From: BOG-1112 sp964635325 | GTDB lineage: Bacteria > Bdellovibrionota_B > Oligoflexia > Oligoflexales > Bog-1112 | DNA: 64,000 bases | NCBI GenBank assembly: GCA_964635325.1 | Contig: CAZWOL010000005.1 | Coordinates: 10,559 to 74,558, forward strand | Reading direction: 5' to 3' | In this document: positions 52,145-61,398 of the stretch, piece after piece | Layout: every line of letters begins with the position of its first letter | How positions within the stretch are numbered: the first letter of the stretch is position 1 | Made by a program: the position numbers and the translations under genes | Notes under the pieces: generated by a model | Database searches by the model: none | What the model was told of the DNA's origin: nothing | The model's input: the letters and a program-made list of their open reading frames with translations, nothing else

Positions 52145-54009
52145 TGGACTTTGCCTATAGCAAGCTCCTCCTCCTTTTGTGGTTGGTTCCGATCGCTCTA
52201 TTACTTGTTGTACTCGAGATGAGACATGCTCGTCAGCGTATGCAGTCCTTTGCTGCGACGCGATTGAGTGAGCTGATGACGGGTGTGTGGAGTGCGCCAC
52301 GTTTGCTTATCAAAAGCCTACTGGTGATTCTAAGCCTTGCCTTCGTTATCTTAGCGCTAGCGCGACCACGTTGGGGCTTTGAGTGGAGAGATCTACCACG
52401 AGGCGGAACAGACATTGTCATTGCATTGGATCTTTCCTCATCGATGATGGCAACGGACATCAGTCCCAATCGTCTAGAACGTGCAAAACGTGAGATCATA
52501 GACCTTCTTGGACTACTCAAAGGTGATCGTATTGGGATTGTTGCGTTTGCAGGGGTGTCTTTTGTCTATACACCTCTTACTGTTGACTACCGACTTGCAG
52601 ATATGTTCATCAAGCAGCTTGATATCAAGATGATGCCTGTTCAAGGGACAGCGATTGGAGAGGCCCTTAAGCAGAGTATAGAAGCATTAGAAAAAGCATC
52701 GAGTTCCGATACGCAGGGCAAAGCCATTATCTTGATTACAGATGGTGAGGATCAGGGGACCGAAGCTCTTGCTGCAGCAAAGCAAGCCAAAGAAAAGGGC
52801 GTGCGCATCTTTACAGTCGGTATTGGTTCCGAAGCAGGTGCTCCGATTCCTATGCCTGACGGAGGGTTTAAGAAAGATAAAGCTGGGAACATCATTGTTT
52901 CTAAGATTGATGAAAAAACTCTGCAGGCCATTGCAGCAGAGAGTGGTGGTGCGTATGTGCGTTCTAGTTCGGGAAACCTCGATCTTGACTTGATCTACCA
53001 AAACATTCGAGGTTCGGGTCACGAACGAGAAGGTGAGTTGAGTCGTCAGAAAATTTGGCATGAACGCTTCCAGATTTTTCTTGTTCTAGCGTTTATTCTT
53101 TTGCTTATCGAATTTTTTCTGAGAAGCTCACGCCCTAAAAAGACTCGACCTTGGTGGACCAAAGAAAGTTTGGTGGTGTTGTTTGGTCTTGCTTTCTTAG
53201 CTCCCCAACTTAAGGCGAGTGACCAACGAGATGGTCAGAAGGCTTTTGAAAAAAAAGATTATAAGACTGCGACCGAAAAATTCCTCAATGCTGAAATACG
53301 TGATCCAAACACATTGCAGCATGCATACAACCGTGCGGTGAGTCAGTACCATGATTCTCAGTTTAAAGAAGCTGTTGAGGGTTTTGCGAAGGCAGCCCAA
53401 TCTCCTGACAAAAGTTTAGCTCAAAGATCCTTCTACAATTTGGGTAATGCTCAGGTTGGTGCTGGCAACTTAGAAGAAGCTGCCAAAGCGTTTGAAAAAG
53501 CTCTCGAATTGAATGCTCAAGACAAAGAAGCCCAAGAGAATCTGGCCTGGACCAAGAAGAAGATCGAAGAACAAAAACAGAAGCAAGAGCAGAAAAAAGA
53601 GAACGATAAGCAAAAAGACGACCAAAAGAAAGAAGACGAGAAGAAAGACGATCAGAAAAAAGATAGCGAAAAAAAGGAACAAGAACAGCAGCAAAAAAAT
53701 TCCAAAGACGACCAAAAGAAAGGTCAAGAAAAAGAAAACAAAGAGAAGAAATCAGAAGAAGACCAAAAGTCTAAGTCTGAAGAATCTAAAAACGAAGACT
53801 CAAAAGAAGAGCAGAAGGACGCCCAAAAAGAAGAGCAAGGCAAGCCGTCCGAGAAAAACGAAGCAGGCGAGGGTAAAGCTGCTGACAAAAAAGAAATGAC
53901 ACGCGAGGAGGCCGAGAAATTGCTGCGTATGATGGAAGATCAGGAGCAGGTTTTTGGCATGCCTCAGCAACAAAAGTCTAAACAATCGGTACCAGAGCGA
54001 GATTGGTGA
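52144..54009 (+). CDS. batB: BatB-BatC fusion: VWA domain, TPR and charged tail
   Basis: 621 residues. Helices near 10-25 and 58-75, then a VWA domain with MIDAS DLSSSMMATD, PVQGTAIGEAL and LITDGEDQG; a helix near 300; a TPR block about 365-470 (KKDYKTATEKFLNAEI, FYNLGNAQVGAGNLEEAAKAFEKALELN), which is the BatC part. The next about 120 residues are nearly all Lys/Glu/Gln/Asp (repeated KKEDEKKDDQKK-type units), encoded by a strongly purine-biased run at about 53560-53880. The end carries a short folded peptide (REEAEKLLRMMEDQEQVFG). It overlaps batD. Fusion of BatB and BatC is known in some lineages. Confidence 0.9.
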   Translation: MDFAYSKLLLLLWLVPIALLLVVLEMRHARQRMQSFAATRLSELMTGVWSAPRLLIKSLLVILSLAFVILALARPRWGFEWRDLPRGGTDIVIALDLSSSMMATDISPNRLERAKREIIDLLGLLKGDRIGIVAFAGVSFVYTPLTVDYRLADMFIKQLDIKMMPVQGTAIGEALKQSIEALEKASSSDTQGKAIILITDGEDQGTEALAAAKQAKEKGVRIFTVGIGSEAGAPIPMPDGGFKKDKAGNIIVSKIDEKTLQAIAAESGGAYVRSSSGNLDLDLIYQNIRGSGHEREGELSRQKIWHERFQIFLVLAFILLLIEFFLRSSRPKKTRPWWTKESLVVLFGLAFLAPQLKASDQRDGQKAFEKKDYKTATEKFLNAEIRDPNTLQHAYNRAVSQYHDSQFKEAVEGFAKAAQSPDKSLAQRSFYNLGNAQVGAGNLEEAAKAFEKALELNAQDKEAQENLAWTKKKIEEQKQKQEQKKENDKQKDDQKKEDEKKDDQKKDSEKKEQEQQQKNSKDDQKKGQEKENKEKKSEEDQKSKSEESKNEDSKEEQKDAQKEEQGKPSEKNEAGEGKAADKKEMTREEAEKLLRMMEDQEQVFGMPQQQKSKQSVPERDW

Positions 54010-55850
54010 TGGGTTTGCATATGTTTAAAATATTTGTTCTATCGATCGGCATCTTTATCAGTGGAAATTCATGGGCTGGAAATGTTGCTGCGGAGATTGA
54101 TCCGCAAAACGGTGAGCTCGGTGAAGCCTTCCAACTCACAATTACGATTGCAGGGAGTCTGTCTGGTCATATCGAACTCCCAAGTGTTCCAAATATCGAA
54201 GTTATGGGTACGGGGTCGTCGACCAATGTCTCTATCATCAACGGAAGTTTTTCTAAAGAGACTGCCTATACATTTAACTTAGTGCCACAAAAAGCTGGAA
54301 CATTTACGATACCATCCTTCAAATTAAAGGTTGATGATGAGGAACTCGTAGTCCCAGCTGTGCGTTTCAGTGTGAATGGGGGTGGTACATCTTCTTCTCA
54401 GTCACGAGCACAAGCCTCTTCTCCAGATGAAGAGAATGTCGACACAAAGACAGCATCAAACGTTTTTATTGAACGTAGTTTTTCGAAGACGAACCCTTAC
54501 GAGGGTGAGCCCATCGTTATGACTACTAAGATCTTTCATCGTGTTCAAATTGCGAATGTTGAGGTTATTCACCAAAAACCGGTCGGTGTGCGTATTGTCG
54601 ATATCAAACAAGGCAACACACAGGAGGAGCGTGAAGGAGCTATCTACAATGTTATTGTTGTCAAACAAGCATTGATCCCCACGCGCTCGGGATCTATAGC
54701 GATTCCTGGCTTTCGCATACGTGCAGCTATTGTTATGCCCTCTGAAAATCGACAGAGACGTCGTGGACGAGGCTATAATGACTTCTTTGATGATTTCTTC
54801 AATCGTGCGCAGAACCGTGTGGTGCAAAAAGTTATTGCGAGTGAGGATAGCGAACTCAAAGTCAAGGCAATCCCCACCGAGGGGCGTCCTGCAGATTACA
54901 AAGGGATTGTCGGTACTTTTCGGATGGCAAGCGAGATCAGTCCAACCGAACTCAAAGCTGGAGAAACATCGACGCTTAGTCTAAGCATCGATGGTGTTGG
55001 GGCTCTGGATACGGTTGGAAATCTTGATTTAAAATTGGGTTCAAGCGTACGCGTCTATGCGGACAAAGCTCAGGCTGAGGAGCATGCCTCCGAAAAATGG
55101 GGATTGGAATCTAAGCGTGTATTGCGCTTTGCCTTGGTGCCAACGCATAAGGGAGATTTAAATTTAGGGACTCTAAAGATACCGTACTTCGATCCGAGTC
55201 GTGGGCATTTTGCAGAGCTAAGCTCTGATCTTGGTATGCTTAAAGTTGCAGAAGGAGAAGAGAATAAAGCTGCTTCGAGTCAAGCTCCGTTGAATGCGTC
55301 GGAGACCCCAAGCCCCAAACTCAAAGCAGATGTGCAAGCGCTAGCAAGTGATTTGATCGACATACATCGTCGTATCGATGCGCGTTCGCAGGTTTTGACA
55401 ATTCAAGAATATGGTCTAGCAGCTGCTTTGCTTGGAATCCCAAGCTTGCTTTGCTTGCTAGCTTTTTTGGTTCAAACGATAGGACAGCGAGGTCGATCGA
55501 ATCTACGGATGCGCCGTAAAAATGCATTACGTAAGTTTCAGTCTCGAATGGAACAACTACAACAGAGTGATTCAGGAAATACTCAAGATACACTTGAAAA
55601 AGCATACAATGTGTTTCGTGATTTTATTGGAGATAGCTTTGATATGCAGGGGAGTTCACTTACATCCAAGGAATTGGCCCCACGTTTGCAGGCGTATGGT
55701 GTTCCTGAACAACTTCTTAAAGAGTTAGAGAATCTTTCTGTGAGGGTAGAGCATAGTCAGTATGCTGGGACAAGTTTTGGAAAAACGGATTTGATGACTA
55801 TGCTGGAATCCATGCAGCATCTTGCTCAGGAGATTGGAAAAAAATGTTGA
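54009..55850 (+). CDS. batD: BatD-like oxygen-tolerance protein
   Basis: 613 residues from ATG 54009, which overlaps the batB stop; the opener TTG 54003 is less likely. Signal peptide (FKIFVLSIGIFISGNSWAG) and repeated immunoglobulin-like beta domains: IELPSVPNIEVMGTGSSTN; YEGEPIVMTTKIFHRVQI; AGETSTLSLSIDGVGALDT. One C-terminal helix (YGLAAALLGIPSLLCLLAFLV) is followed by a cytoplasmic tail. The family works with BatA/BatB at the membrane; the detailed function is unknown. Confidence 0.88.
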   Translation: MGLHMFKIFVLSIGIFISGNSWAGNVAAEIDPQNGELGEAFQLTITIAGSLSGHIELPSVPNIEVMGTGSSTNVSIINGSFSKETAYTFNLVPQKAGTFTIPSFKLKVDDEELVVPAVRFSVNGGGTSSSQSRAQASSPDEENVDTKTASNVFIERSFSKTNPYEGEPIVMTTKIFHRVQIANVEVIHQKPVGVRIVDIKQGNTQEEREGAIYNVIVVKQALIPTRSGSIAIPGFRIRAAIVMPSENRQRRRGRGYNDFFDDFFNRAQNRVVQKVIASEDSELKVKAIPTEGRPADYKGIVGTFRMASEISPTELKAGETSTLSLSIDGVGALDTVGNLDLKLGSSVRVYADKAQAEEHASEKWGLESKRVLRFALVPTHKGDLNLGTLKIPYFDPSRGHFAELSSDLGMLKVAEGEENKAASSQAPLNASETPSPKLKADVQALASDLIDIHRRIDARSQVLTIQEYGLAAALLGIPSLLCLLAFLVQTIGQRGRSNLRMRRKNALRKFQSRMEQLQQSDSGNTQDTLEKAYNVFRDFIGDSFDMQGSSLTSKELAPRLQAYGVPEQLLKELENLSVRVEHSQYAGTSFGKTDLMTMLESMQHLAQEIGKKC

Positions 55851-56575
55851 GATCTCTATCCATAGTTTTATTAATTTTGCTTTCAGGACCCTTGTCTGCT
55901 TCTTTATTGGATGACGCTGTTCAAGCCTATGATGCAGCTAAGTATGCAGACTCTATCCATCTCTATGAGCAGGCAATCGAGCAAGGGCAGCTTCATGGTT
56001 CAGTGTTCTACAATCTTGGGAATGCATACTACCGTAACGGAGAAAAAGGTAAGGCGGTTGCTGCTTATTTGGCAGCTCGACGTCTGATGCCTCGGGATGC
56101 TGATGTGCGAGCTAATTTGCGTTTTGTGCATGAGCAAGGACGTGACAAACTGGCAACGCATAGTTCTTCATTTCTGCGCAGTCTAGCCTTCTGGGTTGAC
56201 TATACAGCAGCACGTGAGTTCTTTTGGTTTGCTGTGGTGTTGGGATCCATAGGGCTTACTCTACTTTTTCTATCCATGGTCTTTGCTCGCCTATACTTAG
56301 TTCGACCCTGGAGTTTGGGTATGCTTGCACTTGCTCTTGTGGGTTGCTTCTTGTTTTTTAGTGATCGTTATTTTGAACGGAATTGGGCTGCGGTGAGTGC
56401 GCCTTTAGCAAAAGTACGCTCGGGACCAGGGGTGAGCAATGCAGTTGTCTTTGAGCTTCACGAAGCTGCCCCCTTTGTGATCGAGTATCGTGAGGGTGAG
56501 TGGTACCGCATACGACTCTCTGATGCTAAGCTTGGTTGGATCGAAACAAAAGACGTTCAGGCCTTCTCGTTATAG
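55844..56575 (+). CDS. batE: BatE-like TPR/SH3 protein
   Basis: 243 residues. Signal peptide, then TPR motifs (VQAYDAAKYADSIHLYEQAI, SVFYNLGNAYYRNGEKGKAVAAYLAARRL), two helices (FFWFAVVLGSIGLTLLFLSM; WSLGMLALALVGCFLFF), and a C-terminal SH3b domain (APLAKVRSGPGVSNAVVFELHEAAPFVI...GEWYRIRLSDAKLGWI). This is the expected BatE layout. ATG overlaps the batD stop. Last gene of the operon; copy D of the intergenic repeat follows. Confidence 0.88.
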   Translation: MLRSLSIVLLILLSGPLSASLLDDAVQAYDAAKYADSIHLYEQAIEQGQLHGSVFYNLGNAYYRNGEKGKAVAAYLAARRLMPRDADVRANLRFVHEQGRDKLATHSSSFLRSLAFWVDYTAAREFFWFAVVLGSIGLTLLFLSMVFARLYLVRPWSLGMLALALVGCFLFFSDRYFERNWAAVSAPLAKVRSGPGVSNAVVFELHEAAPFVIEYREGEWYRIRLSDAKLGWIETKDVQAFSL

Positions 56576-56583
56576 TGAGCTTA

Positions 56584-56644
56584 TCCCATCACCCCCAACA
56601 CAGTCGGGGGCGCCTACTTAGCCAATATGTGGTATCGATTCGGA
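56584..56644 (+). repeat. Dispersed intergenic repeat, copy D
   Basis: CACCCCCAACACAGTCGGGG followed by GCGCCTACTTAGCCAATATG and GGTATCGATTCGG. The CTTAGCCAAT and TATCGATTC parts match copies C and E. Confidence 0.8.
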
Positions 56645-56698
56645 AGGCGTTGTGAATACAGTCATCAAGGATACGAACCTTGTTATCGGGAGACTTTT

Positions 56699-57814
56699 AT
56701 GAAATTGCTAGGCCTTTGTCTTCTATCCTCTCTCTTGGCATGTTCTTCGACTCGAAAATTTGCAGGACAGCAGGGGGCTCCCGCCGATCCCTACAAAAAA
56801 GATACGCTCGACATCACCTGTGCTACAGAGGCTCTTCCAGATAAAAAAATTGAACTTGTCCGAAGACCTCAAGACTACCAGTGGCTTTTTGAAGGCATGT
56901 GTCCTAAGCAGGGTTTAGTAAGTTCTGAAGAAGATTTGACTAAGCCCATCAATATTATTGTTGTAATAGAAACGACTCAGAGTATGCAAGCGAGCTATTC
57001 TGCAATGACGAAGAAGATATTTGAACTTGTGCGTTCGTTGCAAGCAGAGCATCTGAAAGTGCAGATTGCAGGCATCGGTTTTGCGGATGAATTTCGCAAA
57101 TCAACTGTGACTAATTTTCTTCCTGCAGAAACCTTTGCGAATCAAATGCAGACGTGGAACCTTGTCGATAGCGGGGACCGTCCGCTTGCAGGGCAAATTG
57201 CGATTTCGGTAGCGATTGATAAGTTTGTAGCTCTTGCACATCAGGCTCCTGATCAAATGGACGCTAGAAATGTAATTCTTTATGCGGCAGATGAGGCTAT
57301 TTTTTCTTCAGCCTCCCAAAGTGATTTTGGTGTAGAAGCTTTGTCTGCAAAAATTAAGAAAGCACAAATCAATAATCTTCATCTTTATTATGCGGTTCCA
57401 CAGATTGCAAAGATCGCTAAGGAGGGTGTTCCGGATCCTCTCGTTCAAATGCAGGATCTTGTTCGTTTGAGTGATCTAAATGCAACGAAGCTTGACTTTC
57501 CTCTGAATGAGCAAATACTCAATACTTTTGCCATCCAAAAGGTTGATGTCATTAAAACCCCAGATGAAGTTTGTGCTATCGACACTCTATCCTACCAATC
57601 CAGCGTGGCGGCATCACTCGCCACGGTTGATTCCAGAGACAATGTTTATGAGGAGGTACAGAAAAGAAATCCGATCACGTTTAAGTTGTCTCCAGATCCC
57701 ACAACGCTTGTTTATTGGCTTGAAATTGGACGTTGCTGTCACAAAGATCCCACTGCAAAAACACCATGTGAAAGCACAGATACCATTCGCTTCCGCTATA
57801 CATTCAAACCATAG
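56699..57814 (+). CDS. Lipoprotein with VWA-like domain
   Basis: 371 residues from ATG 56699, with GGGAG seven bases upstream. The signal peptide ends LLSSLLAC (lipobox). The body contains INIIVVIETTQSMQASYSAM, a VWA-like first strand where the MIDAS would be ETTQS rather than DxSxS, so metal binding may be lost. GIGFADEF and VILYAADEAIF are later VWA-type strands. It is downstream of the Bat operon but separated by a repeat, so co-expression is unsure. The C-terminus has several cysteines (GRCCHKDPTAKTPCESTD). Confidence 0.65.
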   Translation: MKLLGLCLLSSLLACSSTRKFAGQQGAPADPYKKDTLDITCATEALPDKKIELVRRPQDYQWLFEGMCPKQGLVSSEEDLTKPINIIVVIETTQSMQASYSAMTKKIFELVRSLQAEHLKVQIAGIGFADEFRKSTVTNFLPAETFANQMQTWNLVDSGDRPLAGQIAISVAIDKFVALAHQAPDQMDARNVILYAADEAIFSSASQSDFGVEALSAKIKKAQINNLHLYYAVPQIAKIAKEGVPDPLVQMQDLVRLSDLNATKLDFPLNEQILNTFAIQKVDVIKTPDEVCAIDTLSYQSSVAASLATVDSRDNVYEEVQKRNPITFKLSPDPTTLVYWLEIGRCCHKDPTAKTPCESTDTIRFRYTFKP

Positions 57815-57880
57815 ATTTTTAGGCTCGATTAGGTTATAAGCCAGCGAGTATCAGATCCTTGTTTTTTTAGGAGTTTGTTC

Positions 57881-58444
57881 ATGAATAAAGAGAGTTTTTT
57901 GAAATTTGTCGAAATGTTTGTTGCGGTTGCCTTTGGAGTTGCATATTGGCGTTTTGATTTGCAAATTGCAACGATGACTCTGATTGTAGCAATGACAGTT
58001 TTCGTCATCTTAGTCAAAGCTATGGGTCAGAAACTGACAAAGATGCAGTTGATCAGTTGGCTTGCGATTGTGATCTTAGGTGGATCAACAGTATTATTGA
58101 AAGACGAGAGCATTATTAAGTGGAAACCAACGGTCATTTATCTCTGTGTTGGTGTTGCTTTCTTGTTGAGTCTGTTTATCGGTCAAAAATCTTTAGTCGA
58201 ACGTTTTTTTGAAGAAAAAGTTCCAGCGCCAGCTCCAATGCTGCGTCGAGTCAATTTTGCAGGCTCCCTGTTTTTTCTGTTTCTAGCAGCTTTGAATATC
58301 TTTATTGCACAAAATTTTTCAACAACTGTTTGGGTGAACTTCAAACTGTTTGGGGTTTTTATTCTCAATGCTGTTTTTTTAGGATCCTGCCTCTTCTATT
58401 TGCGAGCTTACCTTGGGCAATTATTTCCTGATAATAGGAGCTAG
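57881..58444 (+). CDS. YciB/septation protein A-like membrane protein
   Basis: 187 residues, five predicted helices, short loops. The middle segment ILGGSTVLLKDESIIKWKPTVIYL matches the conserved ...LKDxxFIKWKPTIIY block of YciB/IspA inner-membrane proteins, which are tied to cell-envelope integrity. AGGAG precedes ATG 57881. Stands between two exported-protein genes. Confidence 0.8.
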   Translation: MNKESFLKFVEMFVAVAFGVAYWRFDLQIATMTLIVAMTVFVILVKAMGQKLTKMQLISWLAIVILGGSTVLLKDESIIKWKPTVIYLCVGVAFLLSLFIGQKSLVERFFEEKVPAPAPMLRRVNFAGSLFFLFLAALNIFIAQNFSTTVWVNFKLFGVFILNAVFLGSCLFYLRAYLGQLFPDNRS

Positions 58445-58487
58445 GTTTCTTTGTTAGAATTAAGGATCGGATTTACTCGAGGTCCTT

Positions 58488-60302
58488 ATGTTTTTTCGCT
58501 ACTATATTCTGCTATTTTGTTTGTCTTTTAATGCCTTTGCCTTTGAATCCTACGAACATCGTTGGCTCGGAGATAGCATCGATATTCCATTTCCTGATGG
58601 AATGGATAGGCGATGGATAGAAAATCCGTATAGTAATCTGGAAAACCAAATAGTTAGCGTTAAGGAATTCTCTTTGACTAAGCCTAAACCTTTTTATTTG
58701 ATTTTGGGTGAGGGTGAAGATGCCTATAAAATTAGCTTTGGTGAAATTGTAGCAATGGCAGGGGACTATTTTAGTATTTTAACAGGGAGCATAAGTTCAG
58801 TCTATCCAGCGACTTCTCAAGAAGATCCTAAAGATAAATTTATGCGTGCTTTTCATACAATGATTCCTTCTCATCAAAATACATTTCAACCGCAAAATAC
58901 CGTAAAACAAATTCGGAAAATTATCCAAGAGGAGTTGCAAGGAATCTTGGGTCATGTTGCGCAATACAACTATGATTTATCAAGTCCAAATACATCGATT
59001 AATTCTACTAGTAAACGAGTGCTAGGCAGTTTTGTCCAAGATCAATACGGTATTTGGCGCTATCGTGATGATTTGCATACCATGCTTATCAAAGCAACAA
59101 CATTGGGGAGTGAGATTTATGATAGTTTTGTAACCAAAAAAGGTACCTATTATATCCCTCTGGCTGAGCTGAATTTTGATCATTTCGGAAAACATGCGCA
59201 AGAAGCATATCTTACTGGCCATGGTCTAGCTTTAGAGGTTGCATTGAAGGCGCATGAAGCCAAAGACAAGGCAACAAAGTACCATCTTCTCAATAAAGCT
59301 TATGCTATGGATGCTTTTGCGTGTCACTTTCTAAGTGATCTATTTTCTGCAGGGCATCTGCGTACCCCTCGTGCTGAGCTTTATAATGGATCTTACGTAT
59401 TGCAAGAAGCTGGTCTGCTTGCCAAGGCTATGCATGATGAAGATAGTTACTACGGTTTGAAAGTTAAGAACAGCATGATGGAATGGGAAGCTTATGGAGA
59501 CAATTCCTATTTTAGTTCTCGCAGTTTTGATAATCGCAGGGAAGTGCGCAATGCAATCGAAGCTTCTGTAAAAGAAGTTTTTGCAGTTTACACGGAAGGC
59601 AGGATAAAGAAAGTTTCGGATGTTTTAAGTTATTTTCCGGTTGTTATTGAAAAATCACAAACTGAACAATGTGTGTTAGGTGATATGCATCCATTTGATG
59701 ATGTTACGATAGCGCATACTGATTTTTCATTTGAAGAAAAGTGTCATCGCACTCATCCTGCTTTGTTTCGTGCAAATTCAACAAATAAAGTTGTAGAATC
59801 AAGAGATTCTTATGAAAATATTTTTTCTGAGAATTATGCGCCTCTGACAGCAATGACCTGGGTATCATCATATTTGGTTAGGCAAGATATGAAGAAGTCT
59901 AGAATTGATTTTAGATCGTTAGCGAATGTATTGGGAGAGGATGATATCGTTTCTGTTCATTTTAATTGTTTTTTAGATTTTCAAAAAGGTTCTGTAGAAC
60001 GAAGAGGATTCTATCTGAATTTGAAGGATTACAATTTTCAACCGGATTTTGGTGGGCGTAAGACTCTAGTTTTGGCTCAGGGCGATTTGCGAAGTGCTTT
60101 GCGTGAATGCAAGGTTATGCAAATCAAATCTCATGCTCAGGTTGATCTTAAAAATATAAAGGTAAGTGTAACTAAATTACAGGATATACATGAAGATCAT
60201 GTTGCACCCGTCTTACAGAATCAAGGTGCAAAAGGAACTAACGTAGACATCCTGGCATTTTTTGATTCTGATGGTGTTGTGAGCCGTTGGAAGTTTGAAT
60301 GA
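58488..60302 (+). CDS. Exported Zn-dependent phospholipase C-like protein
   Basis: 604 residues with a signal peptide (MFFRYYILLFCLSFNAFAFES). Mature residues begin YEHRWLGDS, then ELNFDHFGKHAQEAYLTGHGLALEVALKAHEAK, and AYAMDAFACHFLSDLFSAGHLRTPR with MHDEDS. The spacing of Asp/His/Glu residues in these helices matches the phospholipase C/P1 nuclease-like zinc-binding bundle seen in secreted bacterial proteins. The C-terminal 150 residues are not recognised. Zinc binding and lipase activity are inferred. Confidence 0.75.
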   Translation: MFFRYYILLFCLSFNAFAFESYEHRWLGDSIDIPFPDGMDRRWIENPYSNLENQIVSVKEFSLTKPKPFYLILGEGEDAYKISFGEIVAMAGDYFSILTGSISSVYPATSQEDPKDKFMRAFHTMIPSHQNTFQPQNTVKQIRKIIQEELQGILGHVAQYNYDLSSPNTSINSTSKRVLGSFVQDQYGIWRYRDDLHTMLIKATTLGSEIYDSFVTKKGTYYIPLAELNFDHFGKHAQEAYLTGHGLALEVALKAHEAKDKATKYHLLNKAYAMDAFACHFLSDLFSAGHLRTPRAELYNGSYVLQEAGLLAKAMHDEDSYYGLKVKNSMMEWEAYGDNSYFSSRSFDNRREVRNAIEASVKEVFAVYTEGRIKKVSDVLSYFPVVIEKSQTEQCVLGDMHPFDDVTIAHTDFSFEEKCHRTHPALFRANSTNKVVESRDSYENIFSENYAPLTAMTWVSSYLVRQDMKKSRIDFRSLANVLGEDDIVSVHFNCFLDFQKGSVERRGFYLNLKDYNFQPDFGGRKTLVLAQGDLRSALRECKVMQIKSHAQVDLKNIKVSVTKLQDIHEDHVAPVLQNQGAKGTNVDILAFFDSDGVVSRWKFE

Positions 60303-60317
60303 GTCTCAGTATCTTTC

Positions 60318-60965
60318 CTATGTACTCGCCATAAAAGCTGCGTAGCCTGTCACTATACTTGCAAAATGCCCGTAAATGCCTAAGCAAGCTGTTGCGCAAA
60401 CAGCCAGAAGGATGGCTCCATCGCGTGGTCGCTTTGATTCGGACCAGGTTTCATAGGTTATATCGAGGTATTCTTTATTTGTATGAATCGTAAAATAGAG
60501 ACCCACAGTGTTTAGTACAACGTAGCTTATACTTCCCCACTGATGTGCAAGTAGCTTTTCCGTAGCTGATTTTACGGTGTAACTTCCAAAATTCAAGCCA
60601 TGGACACCAAATTCAATAGCGTTCCATGTAGCAGCCCATTTGCCAAATCCGCCATCATTATTGTAGAAAAAATCGTAGACGTATTTACCGTGTTCAAACA
60701 TTTCTGGAAGATCTGCAGCAGAGCGTCCCAAGGCGATAATGGCTTCTTCAATGCTCCATGTCTGAGAAAGGTGATTATGTGCAGACGCATCGTTAGCTGA
60801 AACGGAACTTGGGATGTTGGAGGCATTTGTTATGTTTTTAGCAAGGAGTATCTGTAGTTTTTGAAAGGGATGATGAGCTAGTTGGAGCTGATCTGGAGTT
60901 TGTGCTGAAAGTGAGTGAGTGTTTACCCAAAGAGCGAAAAGTACTAATAGATGGATCGTTTTCAC
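60318..60965 (-). CDS. Exported/membrane protein, unknown
   Basis: 215 residues from GTG 60965 (AGGA eight bases upstream; the frame to 61019 adds a non-signal-like extension). Begins MKTIHLLVLFALWVNTHSLSAQ, a signal peptide. A polar middle precedes a hydrophobic C-terminal half (GSISYVVLNTVGLYFTI; GAILLAVCATACLGIYGHFASIVTGYA). Unrecognised. Convergent with the phospholipase-like gene. Confidence 0.6.
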   Translation of the reverse strand: MKTIHLLVLFALWVNTHSLSAQTPDQLQLAHHPFQKLQILLAKNITNASNIPSSVSANDASAHNHLSQTWSIEEAIIALGRSAADLPEMFEHGKYVYDFFYNNDGGFGKWAATWNAIEFGVHGLNFGSYTVKSATEKLLAHQWGSISYVVLNTVGLYFTIHTNKEYLDITYETWSESKRPRDGAILLAVCATACLGIYGHFASIVTGYAAFMAST

Positions 60966-61169
60966 GAGGTTTATCCTTAACCGTTTTTGTAAAAGAGAAG
61001 TTGTCAGGCAAAATATCAAAATCTTTAAGGACTGCCAAGCCTTGATGTGGTTGGCTTTAGGTTGAGAAGGTTTTTTCGGCAGTGTCTGATCCTTGTGTTA
61101 ACTTGATGCCGCCCATTTTCGATTTGGTCTTGGTCTTGTCGATAGTCTCGATATTTTTAATAATTTCTT

Positions 61170-61295
61170 TTAGTGAAAGTCTTTAATCTGAGCCTCTCTT
61201 AGATTTTCATTAGCTTTCAAAGAGTACACCATCTCTTGGGAGATAGCTGTTAGCTGGTTTTGTTGATTTACGGAGGATTGTATAAATAACTTCAT
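61170..61295 (-). pseudogene. Possible RebB/killing-trait remnant
   Basis: A 41-codon frame begins MKLFIQSSVNQQNQLTAISQ. The NQQNQL-x-AI-Q pattern recalls the conserved core of RebB-type (R-body associated) killing-trait proteins, but the frame is less than half the usual length and has no clear RBS. Copy E of the dispersed repeat abuts its start. Treat as a hint only. Confidence 0.25.
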
Positions 61296-61357
61296 CGGAA
61301 TCGATACTACAGATTGGCTAAGTAGGCGACCCCTCGGCTGCGCTCGGGTGACGGGCC
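61294..61357 (-). repeat. Dispersed intergenic repeat, copy E
   Basis: Reverse-orientation copy: CGGAATCGATACTACAGATT, then GGCTAAGTAGGCGACCCCTC and GGCTGCGCTCGGGTGACGGG. Matches copies C and D in the TTAGCC...ATCGATTC half and copies A and B in the CCCGAGCG half. Confidence 0.8.
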
Positions 61358-61398
61358 TGAAATTATTAAAGCAGGAATCAAAAGTCAGGAAAAATTTT

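Noticed and set aside
53470..53985. Minus-strand hydrophobic open frames rich in Leu/Phe/Val
   Set aside because: Antisense of the Lys/Glu-rich tail of batB/C; the hydrophobicity is an artefact of complementary AAG/GAA codons.
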